Shown here: positions 5,663 through 13,937 of the stretch, one piece after another
How positions within the stretch are numbered: position 1 is the stretch's first letter
How the letters are laid out: each line of letters starts with the position of its first letter
Assembly (NCBI GenBank): GCA_037138335.1
Contig: JBAXIO010000032.1
Coordinates: forward strand, 1-24,590
DNA: 24,590 bases
Reading direction: 5' to 3'
Source of the DNA: CAIRDP01 sp037138335
GTDB lineage: Bacteria > Bacteroidota > Bacteroidia > Bacteroidales > FEN-979
Position numbers and translations under genes: made by a program
The notes under the pieces: model-generated
What the model was told of the DNA's origin: nothing
What the model saw: only the letters and a program-made list of their open reading frames with translations
The model's database searches: none

Positions 5663-8197
5663 CTAATACCTTACCAGTTTCGAACTGCCGAGCGGCCTTC
5701 CTCCATCGTAAACCCTGACAATGTACATCCCTCTCCCGAGGGCGGATGTGCTGATGCTGCATGCTTCAGCAATCCTGCAGTTGCCCGTTAACAGGATTAT
5801 CCCCGTAATATCACTGATACTGTATGTGTATGCGGATGACAGCCTGCCGTTGATCCTGAGATTGACCGATTCGGCGCAGGGATTCGGGTACAGGCTGAAA
5901 GCCGGGTCGGACCCCTGGTTGCTGCCAATGCCCGCAGATGGATCGCCCCCAAGCATGATACCGTTTCCGAAAGAGCTGACCCAGGTTTCATTGGTATTAT
6001 AGGGGTTGAAGAATACCCTCATGGGATGCCTGAATGGATAATTACCGACCTGGGTAAACTGAGGGCTGAGGGCGGAAGCATTGCCGGTATACCAAAGCCC
6101 GTCAGTCTCTGTAGTGAAGTACATCTGGTCGGGATCTCCAGGTTTCAAACTGCATGAATTCACCCTGAAATTATCATGTATCCTGGTCCAGTTCTGTCCT
6201 TTATTTGTGGTTCTGAACAACCCCCCTGTCCCTTGTATACCCGATGTTGCCCATCCCTGGAAAACACAGGCGTACCATGTGCTTTGGGTGGCATCGTTGG
6301 GATCGACCACCACATCCTGGGTCCAGAACCTCATATTGGGATCGGAACGGTCGTACCAGGCGGAAGCAGCGGCATTATAATAATACACCCCCGAGCTGTC
6401 GGTGAAGGAGGTGCCTGTAGTGGGTTTCCTGGCGGAGAAACTGCATACGAGGTCCCCGTTATTCAAAACGTTGATATTGAAAGGGTGCCCGTTGCTCCTT
6501 GGAGGTGAAGGCATTTTGCTCCATGAGGATGCAGCCCCGGCGCTGAGGTTGGACGTGACCCATATCCCGCCAATGGCTTGTTTGTTGTGATGCAGCACGC
6601 TGGCATACATCTTTTCGGGATTCGAAGGGTCAAGCGCTATCCATACCACGGGGTGCCCGAAGCTGTGAAGGACTGTAAAACTGCCGCCATTGTCGGACGA
6701 AACATATACATTCCCGCTGCCTGCGTCGATCTGGGAATCATAAATGCGTGTGCTCTGGAACATGTCGTGAACATTGGATGTGGCTGCATAGATCTTCCCG
6801 GAAGCGCTTTTTACTATCCTGTATACCGTGTTCTGGGTCAGGTTCGGGATGAACTTCCAGCTGTCGCCGCTGTCGTCGCTCATGATGCCGTTGATATCTG
6901 AATACGCTCCGAACAAATGCCGGCTGTCGGTCCAGAGGATCTGCCAGCAGGAGGTATTCTCCAACCCCACTCCATGATACTTTTTACCTGTCGGGGTAGG
7001 GTAGTTCTCGGGATTTTCATCAACATGGCTTAAGTACTGCTGATGCCAGGTCACCCCTCCGTCAGTACTTATATGGGCGCAGGAATAATCGCTCAGCATC
7101 AGGGTATTGGCATCGTTCAAAGCAACTGTGAAACCAAAGGGGGCTTCGGGGAAACCCCAGCCATGGTCGCCTCCGTACCCGGCCCAGCCGGTATAAATAT
7201 TCTGGTTGTTGGCTGTTAAAAACACATGGGTCCAGTTGCCGCCATTTGCAGATTTCATCACGATTGGCGCCCCGGCAGAACTTCCCCCGCTAAGGTAAGC
7301 GGTCGAAATGTCATCCGCAGGCATCCCTACAAAAACAGGAAAATCACTGCCGACAGTGATGCCGCCGGTTATTGAAACCCAGGTCCCGCCGGCATTGTCC
7401 ATCTGGTAAACGCCTTTCATTGCTCCCCAGTAATCGCTCCCGTACTGGTAACCTGCCCATACATTGGCTGCGGTCAGGCAGAAAAACCGGCTTGAACCGC
7501 CTTGTTTGCCGCCTGCAAACGACAGCATGTATTCTCCTGCAGTGATCCCGCTTACCGGCATGGTCGTAAAACTTTGCCCGTTATTGCCCGAAACCAGCAA
7601 GCCGTCGTTGGTACCTATATAAATTGCGGGGCTGTTGAAGAAAATACCGGCAATATGGTTGCCCGCTCCGTTGGAGAGGCAGGTGTGAACCTGGTGGAAC
7701 GAGGCTCCCCCATCCGCAGAGAAATAAATAGTCCCGTAATCGGCTATCATCACGAGATTGGGATTGTTATAATCGGCCATCAGCCTTAATATATTGCCGT
7801 TTGGTGCAAGGGGATAGGGGTTCCCGCCGAGAACGCTCCAGCTTATTCCCCCATCGGTGCTTTTCATGGGCCTGATATAATCGTTGCCGTCAATTGTTGA
7901 ATAATCAACGCAATACCGTATTTGCTGATTGACGGTGAACTGCACACAGGCATCGTGCCCGCCCTGGAATTTCAGGAAATTTTCCTCGTTCCAGTTCAAC
8001 CCCATATCGGTCGAATGAAACAACTCGCTCATATCACAACTCATATAGATCTCATTGTGGTTGGCCGGGTTGATGGATGGGGAGAACAAGGCGCCGCCAC
8101 CGCCTACGCCGCGGCTGTGCCATGAGGCAGGAAACTGGGCTGAAAGGGTGGAAGCGAGGGTGAAAAGGATCAAAAAAGTCAGTAAGGATTTTTTCAT
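5663..8197 (-). CDS. Secreted Asp-box beta-propeller protein with T9SS sorting domain
   Basis: Protein of 844 residues from the ATG at 8197. An in-frame ATG at 8269 exists, but only the later start exposes the signal peptide MKKSLLTFLILFTLASTLSAQ. The body is a sortilin/GH74-like propeller with at least seven Asp-box motifs (S-x-D-x-G-x-S/T-W), for example STDGGISW, SADGGASF, STDGGVTW, SDDSGDSW, SSDNGGSF and TTNKGQNW. The last 75 or so residues (FSLYPNPCAESVNLRI ... GMYIVRVYDG ... KLVRY) form a type A sorting domain of the type IX secretion system, so the protein is carried across the outer membrane and anchored or released there. Asp-box propellers include xyloglucanases and sialidases, but I cannot point to catalytic residues, so substrate and activity are open. 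Confidence 0.85.
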   Translation of the reverse strand: MKKSLLTFLILFTLASTLSAQFPASWHSRGVGGGGALFSPSINPANHNEIYMSCDMSELFHSTDMGLNWNEENFLKFQGGHDACVQFTVNQQIRYCVDYSTIDGNDYIRPMKSTDGGISWSVLGGNPYPLAPNGNILRLMADYNNPNLVMIADYGTIYFSADGGASFHQVHTCLSNGAGNHIAGIFFNSPAIYIGTNDGLLVSGNNGQSFTTMPVSGITAGEYMLSFAGGKQGGSSRFFCLTAANVWAGYQYGSDYWGAMKGVYQMDNAGGTWVSITGGITVGSDFPVFVGMPADDISTAYLSGGSSAGAPIVMKSANGGNWTHVFLTANNQNIYTGWAGYGGDHGWGFPEAPFGFTVALNDANTLMLSDYSCAHISTDGGVTWHQQYLSHVDENPENYPTPTGKKYHGVGLENTSCWQILWTDSRHLFGAYSDINGIMSDDSGDSWKFIPNLTQNTVYRIVKSASGKIYAATSNVHDMFQSTRIYDSQIDAGSGNVYVSSDNGGSFTVLHSFGHPVVWIALDPSNPEKMYASVLHHNKQAIGGIWVTSNLSAGAASSWSKMPSPPRSNGHPFNINVLNNGDLVCSFSARKPTTGTSFTDSSGVYYYNAAASAWYDRSDPNMRFWTQDVVVDPNDATQSTWYACVFQGWATSGIQGTGGLFRTTNKGQNWTRIHDNFRVNSCSLKPGDPDQMYFTTETDGLWYTGNASALSPQFTQVGNYPFRHPMRVFFNPYNTNETWVSSFGNGIMLGGDPSAGIGSNQGSDPAFSLYPNPCAESVNLRINGRLSSAYTYSISDITGIILLTGNCRIAEACSISTSALGRGMYIVRVYDGGRPLGSSKLVRY

Positions 8198-8318
8198 GGT
8201 TTTGGGTTTGTCAGAAAATAAGATCAAAATATTGCCCCGGGGTTGCTTCGGAAAATATTTTTCAGGCAACAGGGCAACCTGTGAAAAGCGGGCCTGTCAT
8301 TATATCATAAAAGCACTC

Positions 8319-8340
8319 ATGTTCCTTCCGGAAGGATCAT
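8319..8340. promoter_or_regulatory. Near-perfect 22-bp palindrome, possible operator
   Basis: TCCTTCCGGAAGGA (8323-8336) is a perfect 14-bp palindrome; the flanks ATGT/TCAT extend it to 22 bp with a single mismatched pair. It sits between the divergent genes starting at 8197 (minus) and 8509 (plus). It could bind a dimeric repressor acting on one or both. No regulator gene is adjacent. Confidence 0.4.
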
Positions 8341-8398
8341 TGCCCACGAACCTCCGGGGGGATCAAGAGGCGTAGACCCGCCTAAAAGGCGGACAAAT

Positions 8399-8434
8399 AA
8401 AAGGCTGTCACTGTAGCAGGATGACGGCCTTTTT
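8399..8434. terminator. Hairpin terminator in a divergent intergenic region
   Basis: Stem AAAAGGCTGTCA (8399-8410) pairs with TGACGGCCTTTT (8422-8433) around an 11-base loop; one bulge. T-runs follow on both strands, so it could work in both directions. Its place is odd: the flanking genes point away from it (start codons at 8197 and 8509), so no gene ends here. It may be a leader attenuator for the 8509 gene, insulation, or a remnant of a lost gene. A smaller hairpin, CCGCC-TAAAA-GGCGG, lies at 8379-8393. The rest of the 8198-8508 gap shows only a possible promoter and the palindrome listed separately. Confidence 0.6.
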
Positions 8435-8445
8435 AAATTTTATCG

Positions 8446-8453
8446 TATCTTTA
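8446..8453 (+). promoter_or_regulatory. Candidate promoter of the 8509 gene
   Basis: TATCTTTA matches seven of eight positions of the Bacteroidetes -7 box TAnnTTTG and lies about 55 bases before the start codon. No clear -33 box is seen because the terminator hairpin occupies that position, which would tie transcription start and hairpin closely together. Confidence 0.32.
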
Positions 8454-8508
8454 TACGTCTCATGTACTTTAAATGACTTTCATGAGTTTATCTTAAAAAC
8501 CATTCAAG

Positions 8509-9213
8509 ATGAAAAAGACAATCAGTTCCCTTGTTCTCCTCCTGCTGTTCATCTCTGCTTATGCCCAGGATGACCTGTCACAGCAAAAGAATAAAAACGA
8601 ATCTTCGGATTTCAAAACCGTTTTCGGGAAACAGAAACCGGGACATAAGATCCCTATTGGCTATTTTCTTGAAATAAATGCAGCCTACACCATGGTTGGG
8701 CCAAACAGTGTTTTCCTGCCGGGCCTCAGTGCAGGAGTGATCCTCGACCACCACTGGACACTTGGCCTGAGCGCTAGCTTTCTCGGGAATCCCCACGGAC
8801 TGAAATACGACAGCATCTTTACCGACACTGTTGGCCAGCCGAAAAAACCTGCAAACCTTTATGGCGGTTACGGCGGGTTGCTGCTGGAATATACCCTGCT
8901 GCCGAAATCGGCTGTTCATGTGTCTTTCCCGTTATTGATAGGCATTGGCTATATGTGCTTCATGACCCCCGGCCACTACAAGTATGATAATAACCACAAC
9001 TGGAATTACGACAATCAGAATCACAAAATTTCCGACACCTATTGTTTTATCATCGAACCTGGTGTGAGGGCCGAATTCAACCTGGTTAAAATGCTGAGGA
9101 TGGGTATAACGCTAAGCTACCGCTACAGTCCCAACTTCGATTTAACAGGTACATCCAAAACCGAACTCAACCAGTTCAACGCAAAACTGAGCTTCAGACT
9201 CGGGAAGTTCTGA
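8509..9213 (+). CDS. Putative outer-membrane beta-barrel protein
   Basis: Protein of 234 residues with a signal peptide (MKKTISSLVLLLLFISAYAQ, cleavage after residue 20) followed by a charged stretch (QQKNKNESSDFKTVFGKQKPG). From about residue 46 the sequence alternates hydrophobic and polar residues in strand-like segments with many aromatics (YFLEINAAYTM, HWTLGLSASFLG, YGGYGGLLLEYTL), ending in NAKLSFRLGKF. A final strand ending in Phe is typical of proteins folded into the outer membrane by BamA. Length and layout fit the eight-stranded OmpW/OprF-like barrels common in Bacteroidetes. The ligand or function is unknown. It stands alone on the plus strand, convergent with mscL. Confidence 0.75.
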   Translation: MKKTISSLVLLLLFISAYAQDDLSQQKNKNESSDFKTVFGKQKPGHKIPIGYFLEINAAYTMVGPNSVFLPGLSAGVILDHHWTLGLSASFLGNPHGLKYDSIFTDTVGQPKKPANLYGGYGGLLLEYTLLPKSAVHVSFPLLIGIGYMCFMTPGHYKYDNNHNWNYDNQNHKISDTYCFIIEPGVRAEFNLVKMLRMGITLSYRYSPNFDLTGTSKTELNQFNAKLSFRLGKF

Positions 9214-9215
9214 GA

Positions 9216-9318
9216 CAGGCACTGGGCACTAGGTACTAGGCACTGGGCACTGGGCACTGGGTCCAAGAACCCTGACCCAAGTAACGAGAACCCGTCACCC
9301 AGCCCCCAGAACCCAGTC
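9216..9318. repeat. Short tandem repeats in opposite orientations between convergent genes
   Basis: From 9216 to about 9262 a 7-bp unit CACTGGG (with CACTAGG variants) repeats about seven times. From about 9287 to 9317 the reverse orientation appears (CCCAGNN at 7-bp steps: CCCAGCC, CCCAGAA, CCCAGTC). The two halves can fold on each other, so the element may end transcription from both sides. It fills the whole gap between the 8509-9213 stop and the mscL stop. Related units occur at 20345, 21434 and 24528. Confidence 0.75.
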
Positions 9319-9747
9319 TTACTTCTTCAGCAGGTCCCTGATCTCCGTGAGCAGTTCCTGGTCTTTTGTTGCCTGTGGGGGAGGCGGAGGGGGGACTGCT
9401 TCGGCTTCTTTCTTTTTGCTCAGGCTGTTGAGCCCTTTGACCATCAGGAAAACCGAGAAAGCTACGATGGTGAAGTCAACCAGTGTCTGCAGGAAACTCC
9501 CGATTTTTAACGTGACCGCATCCTTGATCACTTTGCCGGTTGCCGGGTCGGTGATCGCGTCTTTCATGATGATCCTGATATCGGTGAAGTTGATGCCGCC
9601 TACCATCAGGCCAATGGGGGGCATGATGATGTCGTTGACAACCGACGATACGATCTTCCCGAAAGCGGCGCCGATAATGATACCAACCGCCAGGTCAATC
9701 ACGTTGCCCTTCATGGCAAAATCCTTGAATTCTTTAAGCATGCTCAT
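9319..9747 (-). CDS. mscL: Large-conductance mechanosensitive channel MscL
   Basis: Protein of 142 residues, the normal length for MscL. The N-terminus [44 protein letters not shown] contains the amphipathic S1 helix and pore-lining TM1 with the conserved family core (compare [20 protein letters not shown] of E. coli). TM2 is at about residues 82-106 ([22 protein letters not shown]), followed by a basic cluster, a six-proline linker and the C-terminal helix ([11 protein letters not shown]). The pentameric inner-membrane channel opens under membrane tension and releases solutes after osmotic downshock. The periplasmic loop carries [11 protein letters not shown], longer than in some relatives. 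It is flanked on both sides by a 20-bp direct repeat (9267-9286 and 9786-9805). Confidence 0.95.
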   Translation of the reverse strand: [142 protein letters not shown]

Positions 9748-9785
9748 ATTGATCTGTTTTTAGATTATACAATTGTCGTGATTTT

Positions 9786-9852
9786 GAACCCTGACCCGTG
9801 TAACGCTTAAGGTCTCAAGGTTCCCAGTTCGCGGGTTCCGGGCTCCCGGTTC
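9786..9852. repeat. Repeat-rich gap upstream of mscL with 20-bp copy of its other flank
   Basis: GAACCCTGACCCGTGTAACG (9786-9805) matches 9267-9286 on the other side of mscL at 18 of 20 positions. It is followed by degenerate 7-bp units (GTTCCCA, GTTCCGG, GCTCCCG) up to the stop codon of the GH2 gene at 9853. Confidence 0.55.
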
Positions 9853-12318
9853 TTACAATCCTTCTCTCACTTTTGCGTCGGCCACTGATATCACCGACGT
9901 GGATGGTTTCGTGTTCTCCGATGTGGCCGTGAGGATCAGGCTGCCCGCGGCTCTGCCTGATTGAACTATCAGCTGGCATTTCCCGTTGAACAGCTTCCTC
10001 TGCCATTTCCCTTCGGGGCATTTGTCGGTCTCATGCGAACTTGGATCCCCGTTGCCCGCTCCAATGATCTTTCCATCGCCCTTCAACTCAAATTTAATGA
10101 GATCCATTGCATCGGGGACCTCCCGGCCTTTCTCATCCAGCACACTCACATTGACCACGCTCACGTCTTCCCCGTCGGCTTTGATGCTGCTGCGGTCGGG
10201 GGCCATCACAATAGTGAACGGCGCCGAAGTTGTTTCTATCTTCGTCACGATCTTCCTCAGGCTTTTCTTCCCGTCTTTGCTCACGCTCCTCATACCATGC
10301 GCTTCCAGGGTCCCGGGATGATATGCTACTTTCCATTCGAGATGCCCGTTCAATGGCATTTTCTTCGGGCCCAGGCTCTTCCCGTTCAGGAAAAGTTCAA
10401 CGCTTTCACAGTTCGAGTTGCACCACACGCTGATGGTGTCGCCTTCCCGCCCTTTCCAGTTCCAGTGCGGGTAAATATGGAGGACATCATCGGCAGTCCA
10501 CCAGCTTTTATAATAATAATAGTTGTTCTTCGGAAACCCGCATACATCCATGATCCCGAAATGAGAACTGATACAGGGCCATTCATAAGGCGTGGGCTCA
10601 CCGCGGTAATCAAACCCGGTCCATACGAAAGCCCCAAGGAGATAGGGCCTTGCAGAGTAGTACTTCCACCAGGTCTCGGCCAGCGCACCCCAGTATGGAT
10701 GCGTTACATCGTAATCGGGCACGTAACCTCTTAGGCTGTCTTTGGTATAGATGCCGCGGGTGCAAAGGGTGCTTGCTTCTTCGCTGCCCATCAGGATCTG
10801 CTGTGGATGCTCCTTGTGGTATTTGTCGATATCGGCATTGTTGTTCATATAATTGAATCCCCTGATGGGCACCAGCTCGTTCACTCCCTTCCATTCGTTC
10901 CCATTGTTACCTGCATAGGAATAAAGTCTTGTGGGATCCAGCTGCTTCAGCCGGGCAATAAGCGACTGCGCAATATTATGCCCGGTCTCCGTGCCCTGTA
11001 CAACCCATTCTTCGTTACCGATGGACCATATGAACACGCTGGGGTGGTTGCGGTCCCTCAGCACCAGCCTTTCAAACTGCCCCATGTATTCGGGGGAACT
11101 GCCCATCAGCCTTGTCTCGTCAAATACCAGCATGCCCAGTTTATCACAGGCATCAAGGAGTTCACGGGTAGGCGGATTATGGCTTGTGCGGTATGCATTG
11201 CATCCCATCTCCTTCAGCTTTTCTATACGGTAATACTGGAGGCGGTCGGGCAGAGCAGAACCAACCCCTGCATGGTCCTGGTGGTTGCAAACGCCCTGGA
11301 CCTCCACCCTCTTCCCGTTCAGGAAAAAGCCTTTGTCCTTGTCGAATTCAAGGGTGCGTATGCCGAATTGGGTGGAAAGGCTGTCAACCACTTTCCCGTC
11401 CACTTTGACAAGTGAGACCACGGTATATAAAACCGGGGTTTCCAGGGACCAGAGCCGGGGGTCTATTACCTTCATCTCCTGCTTCGATGTTATATCCTGA
11501 AGCGAATTGGCCACTAGGCCCTTGGATATGGCGGCATCAACTTTCTTCCCGTCGGGGCCCAAAACCTGAGACTCAAGTTCAAACTCCTTATTCTGTTCGC
11601 CCTGGTTGCTGACTTCAGTTTCGGTGAAAATGGCTGCGGTATTGTTGCTGACAACGGTATGCACAAACACCCCGTATTCGGTGATATGCAGGGGATCGTA
11701 CTTCTCCATCCACACATGCCTGTATATCCCGGCCCCTTCGTAGAACCAGCCTTCGTATTGAGTTGCATCGGCGCGGACCACCAGCACGTTTCTTTTACCA
11801 TACAAGATATAATCGGTCACATCGAAACCGAATTCCGAATACCCGCTCATATTGCTTACCATATAATGCCCGTTCAGCCATACCTTGCAGTCACGGAAAA
11901 CACCGTCGAACCGTATCCTGAGCCTCCTGCCTTTGTCAGTTTCGGGAAGGGTGAACGCTTTGCGGTACCATCCGATTGTTGTCTCAGGATAAAGACGCCC
12001 CGCAGGCTTGTAGCCATGGCTGAGCACGTTGGGGTTGCCGCTTTTTATGAACTCCTGCTCCACCATCCAGTCGTGCGGAACATCCAGGGACCTCCAGCCG
12101 GTATCATTGAAATCAGGTGCAACCGGTCCATATGCTTCCCCGGCTTTGGCAAATAAGGCCTCTGAACCATATCCGAAATCTTTTTCGGCGGATGAAGCGC
12201 TGCCTAAATGAAACTTCCACCCCCGGTCCATCAGGAGTTTTTCACGGGGATTGCCGGCGGTTGCTGTAACTGCTGCAATACAAAGCAGGATGCTGAAAAG
12301 AAGCAGGGTTTTTTTCAT
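9853..12318 (-). CDS. Secreted GH2 beta-galactosidase
   Basis: Protein of 821 residues from the ATG at 12318 (an in-frame ATG at 12411 lies upstream of the likely promoter and would hide the signal peptide MKKTLLLFSILLCIAAVTATAG). Domain order: sugar-binding jelly-roll (about 25-205, WFYEGAGIYRHVW), Ig-like domain (210-320), TIM barrel (about 325-600), DUF4982-like domain (610-690) and a C-terminal Ig-like domain (700-800). The barrel has the acid/base Glu436 in SIGNEE and the probable nucleophile Glu513 in GSEEAS; NHQDHAG and RTSHNPP are typical GH2 motifs. It hydrolyses terminal beta-galactosides, probably in the periplasm or at the surface. Other GH2 specificities such as beta-glucuronidase cannot be excluded. 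It diverges from the MFS gene. Confidence 0.9.
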   Translation of the reverse strand: MKKTLLLFSILLCIAAVTATAGNPREKLLMDRGWKFHLGSASSAEKDFGYGSEALFAKAGEAYGPVAPDFNDTGWRSLDVPHDWMVEQEFIKSGNPNVLSHGYKPAGRLYPETTIGWYRKAFTLPETDKGRRLRIRFDGVFRDCKVWLNGHYMVSNMSGYSEFGFDVTDYILYGKRNVLVVRADATQYEGWFYEGAGIYRHVWMEKYDPLHITEYGVFVHTVVSNNTAAIFTETEVSNQGEQNKEFELESQVLGPDGKKVDAAISKGLVANSLQDITSKQEMKVIDPRLWSLETPVLYTVVSLVKVDGKVVDSLSTQFGIRTLEFDKDKGFFLNGKRVEVQGVCNHQDHAGVGSALPDRLQYYRIEKLKEMGCNAYRTSHNPPTRELLDACDKLGMLVFDETRLMGSSPEYMGQFERLVLRDRNHPSVFIWSIGNEEWVVQGTETGHNIAQSLIARLKQLDPTRLYSYAGNNGNEWKGVNELVPIRGFNYMNNNADIDKYHKEHPQQILMGSEEASTLCTRGIYTKDSLRGYVPDYDVTHPYWGALAETWWKYYSARPYLLGAFVWTGFDYRGEPTPYEWPCISSHFGIMDVCGFPKNNYYYYKSWWTADDVLHIYPHWNWKGREGDTISVWCNSNCESVELFLNGKSLGPKKMPLNGHLEWKVAYHPGTLEAHGMRSVSKDGKKSLRKIVTKIETTSAPFTIVMAPDRSSIKADGEDVSVVNVSVLDEKGREVPDAMDLIKFELKGDGKIIGAGNGDPSSHETDKCPEGKWQRKLFNGKCQLIVQSGRAAGSLILTATSENTKPSTSVISVADAKVREGL

Positions 12319-12344
12319 GGCAGAGGAATAATGGTTTGAACTTT

Positions 12345-12352
12345 CAAAAATA
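12345..12352 (-). promoter_or_regulatory. Promoter -7 box of the GH2 gene
   Basis: Minus-strand TATTTTTG is a perfect match to TAnnTTTG, 27 bases before the start codon at 12318. A TTTG lies 25 bases further upstream, slightly too far for an ideal -33 box. No Shine-Dalgarno sequence precedes the ATG, as is usual in Bacteroidetes. Confidence 0.5.
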
Positions 12353-12390
12353 AGAAATTGCCAACGTATGGCTTCTTCAAATCTGCAATT

Positions 12391-12411
12391 TGTACATCGT
12401 GCACCGTACAT
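12391..12411. promoter_or_regulatory. Inverted repeat TGTAC-N11-GTACA between divergent promoters
   Basis: TGTAC (12391-12395) and GTACA (12407-12411) are symmetric about a GC-rich centre that includes GTGCAC. It sits between the two perfect -7 boxes of the GH2 and MFS genes, so one dimeric regulator could control both. The match is short and may be chance. Confidence 0.28.
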
Positions 12412-12419
12412 TCTTTTAC

Positions 12420-12427
12420 TATTTTTG
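12420..12427 (+). promoter_or_regulatory. Promoter -7 box of the MFS gene
   Basis: TATTTTTG is a perfect TAnnTTTG box, about 55 bases before the start codon at 12484. The presumed leader contains a hairpin (GGATG...CATCC, 12436-12465, with inner CAGGC/GCCTG). The nearest TTTG upstream is 27 bases away, too far for a standard -33 box. Confidence 0.48.
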
Positions 12428-12483
12428 CTGTATGCGGATGTGGTTCAGGCTCAGTGCCTGCATCCCCGGTATAACACCCTGCA

Positions 12484-13683
12484 ATGAAAAGCAAACTCTG
12501 GAACAGGAATTTTACCTTGCTTACCCTCTCTAACTTCCTGATGTGCTGTGCCTATTACTCACTCATTTCTACCCTGCCTTTGTATGTGTCAGACAACCTT
12601 CATGCTCCTCACAGCGTCGTCGGGCTTGTGCTTTCGGCCTATGCGATTGCAGCTATCCTCGTAAGGCCTTTCACCGGATTCGGGCTGGATTACTTTGGCC
12701 GCAGGGGAATTTTCATCGCTTCACTCCTGTTATACGGACTCATCTTCAACGTCTATGTTTTTGCAGCTTCAATAACATTCATGCTCTTCCTCCGCTTTGC
12801 CCACGGAATCGCCTGGGGGCTGACCACCACCTCCAACACGACCATTGCGGGCGACATTATACCGGCTGAAAAGAGGGGAGAGGGATTTGGCTTGTTCGGG
12901 GTCTCCACCACCGTGGGAATGGCCCTTGGCCCGCCAATGGGCACTTTCATACTGCAGCACTGGGGCTATGATACTATGTTCATAAGCGGATCTGTCGTCA
13001 GCATTATCAGCATGATAATGGCAGCAATGATGAGATACCCGGCTTATACCCCCCTCCCCGAAAACCGGCAGTTCAAATGGAAAAACCTCTTTGAAGCCAG
13101 CACCGTGATCCCGTCGGCCAACCTGCTGATCATTGGACTGGCCTACGGGGGACTCATCTCCTTCATTGCACTCTATGGAAAAGAAATAGGGATCGCAAAC
13201 CCCTCGGGATTTTTCCTGGTGTATGCCCTGGGCATCATCACTTCCAGGTTCTCGGTAGGCAGGGCGCTCGACCGTAACGGGCCGAGGATGGTCATCATCA
13301 CCTGCCTCACCCTGATCATCATAGGCTACCCTTTGCTTGCCCTGGTGAGGAACCCCTGGGGCTATTACTCTGCCGCGGTGATCCTCGGACTGGGCAACGG
13401 GGTTGTATGGCCCACCTTCCAGGCCATGGTCAATAATATTGTCCCGGGGAACCGGCGGGGGGCGGCAAACTCAACCATCTTTATCGCGATGGACCTGGGC
13501 ATGGGGCTTGGGATGATGATAGCAGGTGTGATCTCCCAGAAATACGGCATCTCTTTTGCGTTCCTTGCCTGTGCTTTCTATGCCGCAACCGGACTTATAC
13601 TCTTCAGGCTGTTCACCTTGAAACATTACCTGAAGAGGAGGGTGCTGGTGCTACTGAATCAAAATATCGAAATGGCGAAATAA
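12484..13683 (+). CDS. Major facilitator superfamily (MFS) transporter
   Basis: Protein of 399 residues with about twelve hydrophobic segments in two halves of six, joined by a polar loop near residue 195 (RYPAYTPLPENRQFKWKN). The loop between TM2 and TM3 carries GFGLDYFGRRGIF, the MFS signature A (G-x-L-x-D-x-x-G-R-R), and its counterpart in the second half is SVGRALDRNGPRMV. It is an inner-membrane proton-coupled transporter. Its position between two secreted beta-galactosidases suggests uptake of a released sugar, but many relatives are exporters of sugars or drugs, and the sequence alone does not decide direction or substrate. The last codons and stop fall inside a large inverted repeat. 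Confidence 0.85.
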   Translation: MKSKLWNRNFTLLTLSNFLMCCAYYSLISTLPLYVSDNLHAPHSVVGLVLSAYAIAAILVRPFTGFGLDYFGRRGIFIASLLLYGLIFNVYVFAASITFMLFLRFAHGIAWGLTTTSNTTIAGDIIPAEKRGEGFGLFGVSTTVGMALGPPMGTFILQHWGYDTMFISGSVVSIISMIMAAMMRYPAYTPLPENRQFKWKNLFEASTVIPSANLLIIGLAYGGLISFIALYGKEIGIANPSGFFLVYALGIITSRFSVGRALDRNGPRMVIITCLTLIIIGYPLLALVRNPWGYYSAAVILGLGNGVVWPTFQAMVNNIVPGNRRGAANSTIFIAMDLGMGLGMMIAGVISQKYGISFAFLACAFYAATGLILFRLFTLKHYLKRRVLVLLNQNIEMAK

Positions 13684-13922
13684 CGAGATGTTTAGAATTC
13701 CTTAATACGGCCAGGGGGAATTTTCCTGTTCGCGCTGACGAAAATCAGGTAAAAATCTTCATTCTTCGCCTAAAATTCCTATACCGCCCTGCTGCGCAGG
13801 TCTCGAAGAGGAGGAATTTTTACGGCTCAGAAATCGATTTTCTTCACGCTGGTTTTCTAATGCGCTCACATGGGAAATTTCCCCTGGGGCATTCCACCCT
13901 AAATTCTTAATTTCGCTATTTC
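13669..13922. repeat. Large imperfect inverted repeat (about 250 bp)
   Basis: Left arm 13669-13780 and right arm 13805-13922 are imperfect reverse complements. The outer ends match at 12 of 13 bases (GAAATGGCGAAAT against GAAATAGCGAAAT); inner blocks include CAGGGGGAATTTTCC against CAGGGGAAATTTCCC and GCG..GAAAA. The centre has a small hairpin, CCTGC-TGC-GCAGG, at 13788-13800. The element begins in the last four codons of the MFS gene and ends 15 bases before the GH35 start, so it fills the gap. It holds no gene. It could be a MITE-like insertion or an attenuator between two co-directional genes. Confidence 0.65.
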
Positions 13923-13937
13923 ACCATTATTAATTTT

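Noticed and set aside
5663..8197. Calling the propeller protein a GH74 xyloglucanase or a sialidase
   Set aside because: Asp-boxes are shared by many propellers and I could not place the catalytic residues of either family.
9961..11415. Several plus-strand open frames of 100-257 codons
   Set aside because: All are antisense to the GH2 gene, whose domains and catalytic residues are clear.
12319..12411. Upstream in-frame ATG at 12411 as start of the GH2 protein
   Set aside because: The 31 added residues would bury the signal peptide, and a perfect -7 box lies downstream of that ATG at 12345-12352.
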